NCBI GenBank assembly: GCA_963828405.1
Contig: CAWHEG010000031.1
Coordinates: forward strand, 2,108,001 to 2,172,000
Length of the DNA: 64,000 bases
Direction of reading: 5' to 3'
Source: JANMJD01 sp963828405
GTDB taxonomy: Bacteria > Actinomycetota > Acidimicrobiia > Acidimicrobiales > Ilumatobacteraceae
The notes beneath the pieces were generated by a model that did no database searches, was not told where the DNA came from, and was given only the letters and a program-made list of their open reading frames with translations. Positions 36,717 to 47,177 of this stretch are shown one piece after another (the stretch's first letter is position 1; each line of letters opens with the position of its first letter). A program made the position numbers and the translations under genes.

Positions 36717-37520
36717 ATGAGCATCACGATCATCAACGGAGGCACACAGGGCCTCGGCGAGGCCGTCGCCCGGCGCCTCGTCGCCCAGGGGGCGTCGACC
36801 GGCCTGGTGCTGGCCGGCCGCTCCGCCGACCGCGGCGAGGCGCTCGCCGCCGAACTGACCGCGGCGGGCACCCCGACGGTGTACGTCGCCGCCGACGTTC
36901 TCGACCCGGGGGCGCCGGCCGCCGTCGTCGCCGCCTGCGAAGCCCGGTTCGGAACGGTGAACGGCCTGGTCAACGTCGCCGCCCAGACCACCAGGGCGAC
37001 GCTCTGGGAGGACACCCCCGAGCACTTCGACCGGATGATGGCGGTCAACGTCAAGGCGCCGTACTTCTTCATCCAGGCGGCGGCGCGCCTCATGCAGCGC
37101 ACCGGGGCGAAGGGCTCGATCGTCAACATCGGCTCGACCTCGGGCCACGGCGGCCAGACGAAGCTGTCGGCCTACTGCATCTCGAAGGGCGGTCTGTCGA
37201 TCATGACCAGGAACCTGGCCTTCGCCCTGATGCGCCACAACATCCGCGTCAACCAGGTGAACCCGGGCTGGATGGACACCGAGTCGGAGCACTGGACCCA
37301 GGTCAACTTCGACGGCGCGCCCGAGAACTGGCTGGAGCTGGCCGAGCCCCAGCGCCCGATGGGCCGCCTCGTCAAGCCGTGGGAGGTGGCCAACATGGTC
37401 GTGTACTGCCTCTCCGAGGAGGCGGGCGTGCTCACCGGCAACTGCATCGACGTCGACCAGTCCGTGCAGGGTGCCGGCGACCCGCCGCTGCCCAGTCTCG
37501 AAGAGACCCCCGTGCCCTGA
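36717..37520 (+). CDS. SDR-family oxidoreductase
   Basis: 267 residues. Cofactor loop NGGTQGLGEAVAR, NAG-equivalent NVAAQTTRATLWE, catalytic Ser in VNIGSTSGHGG and YCISKGG (YxxxK). Typical classical SDR; probably acts on a sugar or polyol in line with the upstream IolG-like gene. It ends 56 nt before the hydroxylase-like gene. Confidence 0.87.
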   Translation: MSITIINGGTQGLGEAVARRLVAQGASTGLVLAGRSADRGEALAAELTAAGTPTVYVAADVLDPGAPAAVVAACEARFGTVNGLVNVAAQTTRATLWEDTPEHFDRMMAVNVKAPYFFIQAAARLMQRTGAKGSIVNIGSTSGHGGQTKLSAYCISKGGLSIMTRNLAFALMRHNIRVNQVNPGWMDTESEHWTQVNFDGAPENWLELAEPQRPMGRLVKPWEVANMVVYCLSEEAGVLTGNCIDVDQSVQGAGDPPLPSLEETPVP

Positions 37521-37576
37521 ACCGACCGCGCCGACGCCGACGACGAGGAAGAGGACGAGGAGGAGGAGGACACCCG

Positions 37577-38593
37577 GTGATCGACGACCTGACCTACGGA
37601 ACACGCAATGCCCGCGGCGACTGGACACCGGATCGCCGTGCGGCGCCGGCCCCGCTGTTCGTCTGGCCGCCCCGTCCGCGGGCGCTGGCCGGGTGGCTGT
37701 TCGGGTACCCCGGCTACATCCTCGGCTGGAACCTCGTCTATGCCGGCCTGGCGACCGCGGCCTGGTTCCTGGCCACGCCGTCGCGCCAGACGATGCGCCA
37801 CCTCTCTCCCGGCTGGATCGCCCTCGTCCTCGTCCGCAACGCGGTGCTGATCCTCGTGTGGTACGGAGCGTTCCATCTGCGGCTCTACGTGCGGCGCTCC
37901 CAGGGCACCCGGTTCAAGTACAATGGGCGATGGCCGTCGCCGACGAGCCGGTTGTTCACCTTCGGCAACCAGACCGCCGACAACATGTTCTGGACGCTGG
38001 CCAGCGGGCTGCCGATCTGGACGGCCTACGAGGTGGTCACGCTGTGGATGTTCGCCAACGGCCACATCCCGTGGATGCGCGCCGCGGACAACCCGGTCGG
38101 CTTCACCGCGTTGATGCTGCTCATCCCGATGATCCGTGAGCTGCACTTCTACTGGGTCCACCGCCTGATCCACTGGCCGGCGATCTACAAGCGGGTGCAC
38201 AGCCTGCACCACCGCAACACCAACCCGATCCCCTGGTCGGGGCTGTCGATGCACCCGATCGAGCATCTGCTGTACTTCTCGGGCGTGCTGGTGCACTGGC
38301 TGATCCCGTCGCACCCGCTGCATGCGATGTTCCACCTGTTCCATGCCGGACTGGCGCCGGTGCCCGGCCACACCGGGTTCGAGAAGATCGAGCTCACCGA
38401 CTCGCTCACCGTCGACACCGGCTGCTGGGCCCACTACCTGCACCACAAGCACTTCGAGGTCAACTACGCCGACGGGATGATCCCGCTCGACAAGTGGTTC
38501 GGCTCGTTCCACGACGGCTCGCCCGAGGCCGATCTCGCCCTGCAGGGTCGCCGGCAGATGGCCCGGGCCTCGCGCGCCGCGGTCGACCAGTGA
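37577..38593 (+). CDS. sterol desaturase/fatty acid hydroxylase-superfamily membrane protein
   Basis: 338 residues, several membrane helices. Di-iron histidine boxes: HFYWVHRLIHW, HSLHHRNTNP, and YLHHKHFEVNYAD, with an extra MHPIEH. Members hydroxylate or desaturate lipids or sterols. GTG 37577 follows a purine-rich GAGGAGGAGGAGGAC ribosome-binding region. The frame is open upstream but the SDR gene ends there. Confidence 0.87.
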   Translation: MIDDLTYGTRNARGDWTPDRRAAPAPLFVWPPRPRALAGWLFGYPGYILGWNLVYAGLATAAWFLATPSRQTMRHLSPGWIALVLVRNAVLILVWYGAFHLRLYVRRSQGTRFKYNGRWPSPTSRLFTFGNQTADNMFWTLASGLPIWTAYEVVTLWMFANGHIPWMRAADNPVGFTALMLLIPMIRELHFYWVHRLIHWPAIYKRVHSLHHRNTNPIPWSGLSMHPIEHLLYFSGVLVHWLIPSHPLHAMFHLFHAGLAPVPGHTGFEKIELTDSLTVDTGCWAHYLHHKHFEVNYADGMIPLDKWFGSFHDGSPEADLALQGRRQMARASRAAVDQ

Positions 38594-38692
38594 GGCGATG
38601 ACCTACGCTCGCCGGCGACGGGCGGTAGCCCGTCTCGCCGGCGGGCGAGGACCCGCAGCATCACGGTCGATCCCCGACGAAGGAGTCAGCAG

Positions 38693-39745
38693 ATGCGAGT
38701 CAGCCGGATGATCCAGGCGGTCGACGCCCATGCCTGCGGCGAGCCGGGCCGGGTGATCGTCGGGGGAGTGCTCGACGTGCCCGGGGCGACGATGTTCGAC
38801 AAGGCCCAGTACCTCGAGCACCAGGCCGACTGGCTGCGCAAGCTGATGCTCAACGAGCCCCGCGGCTACCCGGCGCTGTGCTGCAACGTCATCCTGCCGC
38901 CCACGCATCCCGACGCCGACGCCGGGTACGTGATCATGGAGCACGTCGAGTACCCGGGGATGTCGGGCTCGAACACGATCTGCGTGTCGACGGTGCTGCT
39001 CGAGACGGGGATGGTCCCGATGGTCGAGCCGGTCACCGAGATGCTGCTCGAGGCGCCGGCCGGGTTGATCGCCGTGCGCGCCGACTGCGCCGACGGCAAG
39101 GTGCAGCAGGTCACGTTCCGCAACGTGCCGGCCTTCGCCGTCCACCTCGACGCGCCGATCGAGGTACCGCACCTGGGCACGGTCACCGTCGATGTCGCCT
39201 ACGGCGGGATGTTCTACGCGATCGCCGAGGCCTCGCGCTTCGGGCTGCGCCTCACCCCGGACGAGGGTGCCGACATCGTGCGGATCACCTCGATGATCAA
39301 GGCCGCGGCGCGTGAGCAGCTGCCATGCGTCCACCCCGACCAGCCGGGGTTCTCCGGCGTGACGATCGGCCAGCTGACCGGTCCGGCGCACGATGCGGGC
39401 AACTCGATGCGCAACGCGGTGACCGTCTCGACGGGGGAGTTCGACTGGGACAGGCCCTCGACGTGGACCGGGGTGCTGGACCGTTCGCCGTGCGGCACCG
39501 GCACCTGCGCCCGGATGGCGGCGCTGCACGCCAAGGGCCGGCTGGGCCTCGGCGAGGACTTCCGCCACGAGAGCATCCTCGGCACCTTGTTCACCGGCAG
39601 GCTGGTCGCCACGGCCACGGTCGGCGAACACGCGGCGGTCGTGCCGACCATCAGCGGGCAGGGCTGGATCACGGGGCACGCCACCTACGTGGTCGACCCC
39701 TCCGACCCGTTTCCCCAGGGCTTCACCGTCGGCGACATCTGGTAG
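38693..39745 (+). CDS. proline racemase/hydroxyproline epimerase-family enzyme
   Basis: 350 residues. The two catalytic positions of the family read MSGSNT (normally a Cys, here Ser) and SPCGTGTCA (Cys present). A Ser/Cys pair differs from classical proline racemase (Cys/Cys) and from trans-3-hydroxyproline dehydratase (Cys/Thr); some hydroxyproline epimerases use Ser/Cys. Start ATG has AAGGAG upstream, and TACGCT at 38604–38609 is a candidate promoter. Substrate unproven. Confidence 0.85.
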   Translation: MRVSRMIQAVDAHACGEPGRVIVGGVLDVPGATMFDKAQYLEHQADWLRKLMLNEPRGYPALCCNVILPPTHPDADAGYVIMEHVEYPGMSGSNTICVSTVLLETGMVPMVEPVTEMLLEAPAGLIAVRADCADGKVQQVTFRNVPAFAVHLDAPIEVPHLGTVTVDVAYGGMFYAIAEASRFGLRLTPDEGADIVRITSMIKAAAREQLPCVHPDQPGFSGVTIGQLTGPAHDAGNSMRNAVTVSTGEFDWDRPSTWTGVLDRSPCGTGTCARMAALHAKGRLGLGEDFRHESILGTLFTGRLVATATVGEHAAVVPTISGQGWITGHATYVVDPSDPFPQGFTVGDIW

Positions 39746-39793
39746 CCGCGTCACGCCGCGCCATATCTGCGGATCGGCGCCCATCCCGTCCGT

Positions 39794-39810
39794 GAGGGGA
39801 CTTTCTCCTC
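39794..39810 (+). terminator. hairpin downstream of the racemase-family gene
   Basis: GAGGGGA pairs with TCTCCTC (one G·U) across a CTT loop, 48 nt after the stop. No U-tract. Confidence 0.3.
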
Positions 39811-39875
39811 TGGGTCGCGTGTCCGTTACTCGGGACGATGAGCGCGAACCGAATGGTCCAAGGGAGGAGGCCGAG

Positions 39876-40136
39876 ATGGACGTCGATGAGAAGCGTCGTG
39901 AGGCTGCCGTGAAACGGGTCGAGGCGCGGCGGGACTTCAAGACCCACTTGGTGGTGTACCTGGTGGTGAACACGATGCTCGTCGTCATCTGGGCGGTGTC
40001 CGGTGCCGGTTACTTCTGGCCGATCTGGCCGCTCGCCGGCTGGGGGATCGGGCTCGCGCTCAATGCGTGGAGCGTCTACGTCCAGCGTCCGATCACGGAG
40101 GACGAGATCCGCCGGGAGATGGAACGGGACACCTGA
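39876..40136 (+). CDS. 2TM-domain small membrane protein
   Basis: 86 residues with two hydrophobic helices (HLVVYLVVNTMLVVIWAVSG and FWPIWPLAGWGIGLALNAW) between charged ends, matching the 2TM domain often found fused to histidine kinases or standing alone. ATG 39876 follows AGGGAGGAGG. Function unknown. Confidence 0.8.
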   Translation: MDVDEKRREAAVKRVEARRDFKTHLVVYLVVNTMLVVIWAVSGAGYFWPIWPLAGWGIGLALNAWSVYVQRPITEDEIRREMERDT

Positions 40137-40224
40137 GCGTCGGCGTTGGACGCCACGACGCTCGTGTCGAGGCGGGCGACGGCGCCGCGCATGGTCGATC
40201 ACGGAGTGGACGCCGCGACAGGGC

Positions 40225-40230
40225 TAATCT
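40225..40230 (+). promoter_or_regulatory. candidate -10 element of the polyamine ABC operon
   Basis: TAATCT, 65 nt before the ATPase start, leaving a leader with a GAGGGGG ribosome-binding site. The rest of 40137–40295 shows nothing recognisable. Confidence 0.4.
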
Positions 40231-40295
40231 GTGGCGAACACCTCGGCCCGCCCCCGCGAGTCGGGGGGCGCAGCAGGGGAGTCGAGGGGGAGCAC

Positions 40296-41426
40296 GTGAC
40301 GAGTGACCGGGGCGCAGTGGAGCTGCAGGACGTGACCAAACGTTTCGGCGCCCTGGCTGCGGTCGATCGCATCAACCTCGAGGTCCGGCCGGGCGAGTTC
40401 CTCTCCCTGCTCGGGCCGAGCGGGTGCGGGAAGACCACCACCTTGCGCATGCTGGCCGGGTTCGAACAGCCCGACGAGGGATTCATCCGGATCAGCGGCG
40501 AGTACGTCCAGGGCATTCCGCCCTACAAGCGTGACGTGAACACCGTCTTCCAGCACTACTCGTTGTTCCCGCACATGACGGTCGCCGAGAACGTCGCCTA
40601 CGGCCTGCGGCAGAAGGGCGTGTCCAAGGGCGACATCCGCCAGCGCGTCGGCGAGGCCCTGGGGATGGTCAAGATGACCGCCCTGGCCAATCGCCGTCCC
40701 CGGCAGATGTCGGGGGGTCAGCAGCAGCGGGTGGCCGTCGCCCGTGCCCTCGTCAACCGGCCGAGCGTGCTGTTGCTCGACGAGCCGCTCGGCGCCCTCG
40801 ACCGCAAGCTCCGTCAGGAGATGCAGATCGAGCTCAAGCTGCTGCAGAGCCAGCTGGGCATCACCTTCATCTTCGTCACCCATGACCAGGAGGAGGCCTT
40901 GTCGATGAGCGACCGCATCGCGGTGATGCTCGACGGTCACATCGAGCAGCTCGCCGATCCCGACACGATCTACGAGCAGCCGTCCTCGGCCTTCGTCGCC
41001 GGGTTCATCGGCCAGAACAACTTCTTCTCCGGCGTCGCCCAGCCGGACGGGTCCGTGCTCGTCGACGGCGATCGCCTGGTGGCCGACCGCCGCGTCGACG
41101 CCGTCGCCCCGGGCGCCACGGCCTTGGTCGCCGTGCGGCCCGAGTCCCTGCACCTGATCCCGGCGCCTCCCGGTGACCAGGTCAACGTCGTCCAGGGTGT
41201 CGTTGCCGGAGTCAGCCACCTCGGCGACGTCATCCAGTTCGTCGTGCGCGCCGGCGGTCGCGAACTGCTCAGCCGCCAGCCCCGTCACTCGGCGTCACGC
41301 GCCCGCCCCGGGGAGCCGGTGTGGTGTACCTGGGCGGCGAGCGACGCCTATCAGTTCTCCGATCGACAGGCCCGGCTGGTGCACACCGACCCGGCCTCCG
41401 ACGTCACCGGCGCGCCGGCGGCCTGA
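40296..41426 (+). CDS. polyamine-type ABC importer ATPase (PotA-like)
   Basis: 376 residues. Walker A GPSGCGKTT, signature MSGGQQQRVAVARAL, Walker B LLLDEPLGALD, H-loop VTHDQEEA; C-terminal TOBE-type domain (about 285–376, ALVAVRPESLHLI). GTG 40296 with GAGGGGG upstream is preferred over the longer frame to 40146. It opens the operon of ATPase, binding protein, two permeases and amine oxidase. Confidence 0.9.
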   Translation: MTSDRGAVELQDVTKRFGALAAVDRINLEVRPGEFLSLLGPSGCGKTTTLRMLAGFEQPDEGFIRISGEYVQGIPPYKRDVNTVFQHYSLFPHMTVAENVAYGLRQKGVSKGDIRQRVGEALGMVKMTALANRRPRQMSGGQQQRVAVARALVNRPSVLLLDEPLGALDRKLRQEMQIELKLLQSQLGITFIFVTHDQEEALSMSDRIAVMLDGHIEQLADPDTIYEQPSSAFVAGFIGQNNFFSGVAQPDGSVLVDGDRLVADRRVDAVAPGATALVAVRPESLHLIPAPPGDQVNVVQGVVAGVSHLGDVIQFVVRAGGRELLSRQPRHSASRARPGEPVWCTWAASDAYQFSDRQARLVHTDPASDVTGAPAA

Positions 41427-41495
41427 ACCAACAACAGCGCGCGTCCGGCGATCGCGTCGGGCCGTGAGACCGAAACCCAAGGGGAGATGCACAAC

Positions 41496-42719
41496 ATGGA
41501 GAAAGAACCCGTTCGAATCCTGGCGCCGACCGGATTCGCCCAGCGCCTGTCACGGCGCAGCCTGCTGCAGATGGGCACGGGCGCCGCCGGCTTCGGTGTG
41601 CTGCTCGCCGCCTGCGGCTCGAGCGACAAGGGCGAGAAGGCGGCGTCGAACGAGGCGACCACCGTCCCCGGGGCCAGCGACGTCACCGAGGCCGCAGCCG
41701 CGGCCGCCGGCGCGTCGGGCACGGTGTCGCTGTACACGTGGGGCGACTACCACAGTCCCGATCTGGTCGAGGGCGCCCCGGACGCCATCGGCGTCTCGAT
41801 GAACGTGCAGTTCTACGCCTCCAACGAGGAACTGATCGCCAAGCTCGAGGCGACCAAGGGCAACAGCGGTTTCGACCTGATCGTGCCCACCGGGCCCTAC
41901 CTGCCCCAGATGATCTCCAAGGAACTGCTGCTCAAGCTCGACAAGTCCAAGATCCCCAACTGGAAGAACATCGACCCGTCATACCTCGGCAAGAGCTGGG
42001 ACCCGGGCAACGAGTGGGCGGTTCCCCGTGACTGGGGTTCGACCGGGTACATCTACGACTCGTCGAAGATTAACCGCGAGCTGACCACCTGGGGCGACTT
42101 CCTCGACGCCACGGCCAAGGAGTTCAAGGGCAACAACTCGTGGCTGGACACCAGCGACAACGTCCTCGGGCCGTACTTCTGGGCCAACGGCATCTCGTGG
42201 AACACCACCAAGGCCGAGGACCTCGACGCCGCCGAGAAGGCCCTCGTCGCCCTCGCCCCCAACGTCAAGGCCTTCGACTCCTACCCGTCGTCGAAGATCG
42301 CCGAGGGCGCCTACGGCATGTCGGCGGCCTGGAACGGCGACGCCCGGCAGGCGTACGTGCGCATCGCCGACGCCGGCGGCGACCCCGAGCCGTGGAAGTG
42401 GGTGCTCGGCGCGCCGATGACCGAGATCTGGATGGACCACTACGCGATCACCTCCGACGCCAAGAACGTCGACGGTGCCTACGCCTGGATCAACTGGATG
42501 CTCGAGCCCGACAGCGCGTTCACCGACCTGAGCTACATCGGCTACAACATGACCGTCGCCGGCACCCAGCCGATGGCCGAGGCGGCCAAGCTCGATCGCC
42601 TCGACATGGTCTACTTCACCCCCGAGCAGCTCAAGGCGATGGAGGAAGGCATCGTCAACGAGGCGCAGGACCGCAAGGTCGACATCTTCAACAAGGTGAA
42701 GGCAGCGGCGGGCGCATGA
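41496..42719 (+). CDS. polyamine-binding lipoprotein (PotD/F-like)
   Basis: 407 residues. Twin-arginine signal SRRSLLQMGTGAAGFGVLLAACGSS with lipobox Cys, Ala/Thr linker, then the periplasmic-binding-protein fold (SLYTWGDYHSPDLV, the opening motif typical of PotD/PotF). Conserved Trp/Asp ligand positions (VPRDWGSTGYIYD, MDHYAIT) fit a polyamine or similar cation, although the exact ligand cannot be read. ATG 41496 is 9 nt after AAGGGGAG; the ATG at 41487 is too close to it. Confidence 0.9.
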   Translation: MEKEPVRILAPTGFAQRLSRRSLLQMGTGAAGFGVLLAACGSSDKGEKAASNEATTVPGASDVTEAAAAAAGASGTVSLYTWGDYHSPDLVEGAPDAIGVSMNVQFYASNEELIAKLEATKGNSGFDLIVPTGPYLPQMISKELLLKLDKSKIPNWKNIDPSYLGKSWDPGNEWAVPRDWGSTGYIYDSSKINRELTTWGDFLDATAKEFKGNNSWLDTSDNVLGPYFWANGISWNTTKAEDLDAAEKALVALAPNVKAFDSYPSSKIAEGAYGMSAAWNGDARQAYVRIADAGGDPEPWKWVLGAPMTEIWMDHYAITSDAKNVDGAYAWINWMLEPDSAFTDLSYIGYNMTVAGTQPMAEAAKLDRLDMVYFTPEQLKAMEEGIVNEAQDRKVDIFNKVKAAAGA

Positions 42720-42771
42720 CCCACCCTGCCCTGGGACGCGGTCGCCGGGCCCCGGCGGGTTCGACGCGGTC

Positions 42772-43704
42772 ATGACCGTGACCTTCACGCAGGCGCCGCC
42801 TCCGCGGCGGCGCCTGCGTGCCCCGAAGTTCACGATGGCCATCCCCGGGATCGTCTGGTACGTGTTCTTCTACGCCGTCCCGGTGGCCTTCGTGGTGATC
42901 TACAGCTTCGGCTACAAGCCGCCGCTCGGCTCCAAGGGCGCCGTGCGCCTCGACAGCCTCAGCTTCGACAACTACTCCGAGGTCTGGGACAAGACCTTCC
43001 GCAAGGTGTTCGCCAACACGATGCTGATCGCCGGCGCCGGCACGCTGCTGTGCGCCCTGATCGCCCTACCGGTGGCCTACTTCGTGGCCGTCAAGGCCGG
43101 TCCCAAGCTGCGCGGCCTGCTGCTCGTGCTGATCATCGTGCCGTTCTGGATGAGCTTCTTCGTCCGCACGCTCGCCTGGAGGATCGTGCTCGCCGCCAAC
43201 GGCCTGCTCTCCAACTTCCTGATCGACCACGGCCTGCGCCAGACCAAGATCGCCTTCCTCGACACCAAGGGAGCCGTGCTCCTCGCCGTCGTCTACAACT
43301 ACCTGCCGCTGATGATCTTCCCGCTGTTCGTCTCGCTCGACCGCATCGAGCCCGCCCTGCGTGAAGCGAGCAAGGACCTCGGCGCCGGACGGCTGACCAC
43401 GTTCTTCTCCGTGACCCTGCCCCTGGCCGCCCCCGGGCTGAGCGCCGGCGCCCTGCTCGTGTTCATCCCGCTGGCCGGCGACTTCGTCACGGCGACCGTG
43501 CTCGGCGGGGCGAAGGGCAACATGATCGGGCGCAACATCTACTCCTTCGTGATCGAGGCGCAGAACCTCCCGAAGGGCGCGGCGGCCGCCGTCCTGCTCA
43601 TCCTGATGATCCTGTTGATGATCGCCTTGGCCGCCGTGGTGGTGGGCGCCGTGCAGTACGGGCTGCACCGCCGGCGCCGGGTCGACCTGGGAGCGATCGG
43701 CTGA
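42772..43704 (+). CDS. polyamine-type ABC permease (PotB-like)
   Basis: 310 residues with six membrane helices; the cytoplasmic EAA loop reads ALREASKDLGAGRLTTFFSVTLPLAAPG. First permease of the importer. A 52-nt gap precedes it, without a clear ribosome-binding site; ATG 42772 is chosen by length. Its stop overlaps the next ATG by one base. Confidence 0.9.
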   Translation: MTVTFTQAPPPRRRLRAPKFTMAIPGIVWYVFFYAVPVAFVVIYSFGYKPPLGSKGAVRLDSLSFDNYSEVWDKTFRKVFANTMLIAGAGTLLCALIALPVAYFVAVKAGPKLRGLLLVLIIVPFWMSFFVRTLAWRIVLAANGLLSNFLIDHGLRQTKIAFLDTKGAVLLAVVYNYLPLMIFPLFVSLDRIEPALREASKDLGAGRLTTFFSVTLPLAAPGLSAGALLVFIPLAGDFVTATVLGGAKGNMIGRNIYSFVIEAQNLPKGAAAAVLLILMILLMIALAAVVVGAVQYGLHRRRRVDLGAIG

Positions 43705-44588
43705 TGGCGGCGGCGACGGTGCCCCGCAAACGCGACTGGCCGCGCGTCGGCCTGGCCGTGTGGACGTTCCTGTGCGTGGCCTTCCTGCTGCTGCCGATCG
43801 GGTTCGTGATCGTCCACTCGTTCAACGGTGGCAACAGCTTCAGCATCTGGAAGGAATGGGGCGGGCTCAAGTGGTTCCGCAAGATCTGGGACGACAAGCC
43901 GTTCCGCGACACGCTGGTCAACTCGTTCAAGGCGGCGATCGGCTCGACGATGATCGCCCTGGTCATCGGCGCCCTGGCCGGTGTCGCCGTGGTGCGCCGC
44001 CCCGGGCGGTGGGTCAAGTTCTTCATGAGCCTGTTGTTCCTGATCCTGGTGACCCCCGAGATCATCGATGCCGTCGGCCTGCTCGGCTGGTTCTTCGACA
44101 TCGTCGACGGCTTCCCGGGCCGCAACCCGTTCCTCAAGGGTCTCTTCGGCATCCGCGGCGGGATGATCAGTCTGTGGGTCGGTCACTCGCTGTTCTCCTC
44201 CGCAGTCGTCACCCTCATCGTCCGGGCCCGCCTCCAGGGCCTCGACGAGAGCCTCGAGGAGGCCGCCGCCGACCTCGGCGCGACCCCGGCCCGGGCGTTC
44301 CGCCAGATCACCCTCCCGCTGATGGCCCCGGCGCTGATGGCCGGCGGGATGCTCTCGTTGAGCTTCTCGCTCGACAACACGATCATGTCCAGCTTCATCG
44401 CCGGTGACTCCTCGACGTTCCCGGTGCTGCTGCTCGGCACGGTCAAGTCGACGCCCAAGCCCAACGTGGGCGCCGGTGCGGTGATCCTGTTCCTGGTCAC
44501 CCTGCTGGCGGCGACGGCGACGGTGATCGTCCTCAAGCGCAGCGGGCAGTCGTCGTCGGAGATCGCCTCCAACCTCGCCGCCGGATGA
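43704..44588 (+). CDS. polyamine-type ABC permease (PotC-like)
   Basis: 294 residues, six membrane helices; EAA loop SLEEAAADLGATPARAFRQI. Second permease. ATG overlaps the previous stop (TGATG), and its own stop overlaps the amine-oxidase ATG by 4 nt. Confidence 0.9.
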   Translation: MAAATVPRKRDWPRVGLAVWTFLCVAFLLLPIGFVIVHSFNGGNSFSIWKEWGGLKWFRKIWDDKPFRDTLVNSFKAAIGSTMIALVIGALAGVAVVRRPGRWVKFFMSLLFLILVTPEIIDAVGLLGWFFDIVDGFPGRNPFLKGLFGIRGGMISLWVGHSLFSSAVVTLIVRARLQGLDESLEEAAADLGATPARAFRQITLPLMAPALMAGGMLSLSFSLDNTIMSSFIAGDSSTFPVLLLGTVKSTPKPNVGAGAVILFLVTLLAATATVIVLKRSGQSSSEIASNLAAG

Positions 44589-45946
44589 CCGGCGCGCCAA
44601 GTGCCGCCGCCGACGTCATCGTCGTCGGCGCCGGCCTCGCCGGGCTCACTGCTGCGGGCGAGCTCCGCCGCCACGGCCTGGATGTGCTCGTGCTCGAGGC
44701 GGGCGGCCGTCCCGGCGGGCGCGTCCGCACCGTGCGGGCCCCGTTCGCCGCCGGTCAGCACGTGGAGAGCGGCGCCGAATGGGTCGACTCGGTGCATCGG
44801 AGGATGCACGCTCTGATGGACCGGTTCGGCGTGGAGCTCGAGGGTGAGGGCCAGACGTGGGGCCTGGTCAGACGGTGGCTGCACCTCGACGGCGAGCTGC
44901 TCGACCCGGCCGGTCTCGCCGCCCGCGTCCCGACGCTGCGCGCCGAGTTGGCCCGCTACGAGGAGATCGCCCAACGGGACCTCGATCGCTGCGACCCCGA
45001 GCACCCTGACCGGCACCCCGACGCGGCGGCGATCGATGCTCGATCACTGGCCGAGGCCATCGACGAGGCCGACCTCGGCCCGGTGGCCCGTCTGTTCGCC
45101 ACCCGCGACGCCCAGGGCGAGTTCGCCGCCGAACCGGGCGAGGTCTCGCTCCTCTCGCTGCTCCAGCAACGGGCGCTGTACCGGGTGGCGGCCGGTGAGG
45201 GCCGCAGCGTCGCGCGCGCCCACCGGGTGGTCGGCGGACTCGACCGGATCACGGCGGGCCTGGCGGCCGGCATCGGCCCGGCGCTGCGGCTGGCCGAGCC
45301 CGTGGTGGGCATCGGGCACGGCGACACCCTCGAGGTGCGCACCCCGTCGGCGGTGTACCGCGCCGGCCACGTGGTCGTTTCGTGCTCGTTGATCCCACTG
45401 CGCCGGATCGCCTTCGACCCGCCGCTGCCTTCCCCGTTGGCCGCCGCCGTCGCCGGGCTCGGCTACGGCACGGTGACCAAGACGGCCCTGCAGTACACCA
45501 GGCGATGGTGGCCGGCGGGTTACGCGACGACCGAGTCGCCGATCCAGCGGGTGTACGAGCCGACGGTCGACCAGCCCGGTCCGCCCGGCGTGCTGATGGC
45601 CTACACCGGCGGCGCCGGCGGCCACCGCTTGGCCGAGTCGACCGAGGCGGAGCGGATGGATCTGGTCGGCGGACAGCAGCGGGCCGTGTACCGGTGCACC
45701 GGCGCCCCCGATGCGGACGCCCCCGTCACCGGGTTCTCCCGGGCCTGGTCGGCCGAGGCCCGCTTCGGCGGGAGCTACTCGAACTACCGACCGGGTGAGG
45801 TGACGGCCTACTGGGACGTGCTGCGCCGGCCGGCGGGCCGGATCCACCTGGCCGGGGAGCACGTGGCGACGTGGACCGGCTACATGGAGGGCGCCGTCGA
45901 GTCGGGTGAGACGGTCGCCGCCCGGATCGCCGGCTCGGGAAGCTGA
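44585..45946 (+). CDS. flavin-containing amine oxidase
   Basis: 453 residues. N-terminal dinucleotide fold VIVVGAGLAGLTAAGEL with EAGGRPGGRVRT, a helical substrate domain, and the C-terminal FAD motif RIHLAGEHVATWTGYMEGA. No Cys sits at the covalent-flavin site, so FAD is probably non-covalent. Translationally coupled to the polyamine permease: putrescine or monoamine oxidation of the imported substrate is the natural reading. Confidence 0.88.
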   Translation: MTGAPSAAADVIVVGAGLAGLTAAGELRRHGLDVLVLEAGGRPGGRVRTVRAPFAAGQHVESGAEWVDSVHRRMHALMDRFGVELEGEGQTWGLVRRWLHLDGELLDPAGLAARVPTLRAELARYEEIAQRDLDRCDPEHPDRHPDAAAIDARSLAEAIDEADLGPVARLFATRDAQGEFAAEPGEVSLLSLLQQRALYRVAAGEGRSVARAHRVVGGLDRITAGLAAGIGPALRLAEPVVGIGHGDTLEVRTPSAVYRAGHVVVSCSLIPLRRIAFDPPLPSPLAAAVAGLGYGTVTKTALQYTRRWWPAGYATTESPIQRVYEPTVDQPGPPGVLMAYTGGAGGHRLAESTEAERMDLVGGQQRAVYRCTGAPDADAPVTGFSRAWSAEARFGGSYSNYRPGEVTAYWDVLRRPAGRIHLAGEHVATWTGYMEGAVESGETVAARIAGSGS

Positions 45947-45981
45947 CCGATCCCGCCGTGGGCAAATCCCGACCTGTCTTG

Positions 45982-45987
45982 TAGCCT
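45982..45987 (+). promoter_or_regulatory. leaderless -10 element of the rhodanese–ThiF gene
   Basis: TAGCCT, 7 nt before ATG 45995; this rules against the TTG two codons upstream. Confidence 0.45.
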
Positions 45988-45994
45988 TTTGCCC

Positions 45995-47164
<1,170 letters not shown>

Positions 47165-47177
47165 CGGCGAACGCGGT

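Noticed and set aside
37535..37572. GAGGA-type repeats before the hydroxylase-like gene as a CRISPR or regulatory repeat
   Set aside because: Purine-rich low complexity that serves as an extended ribosome-binding region; no spacers.
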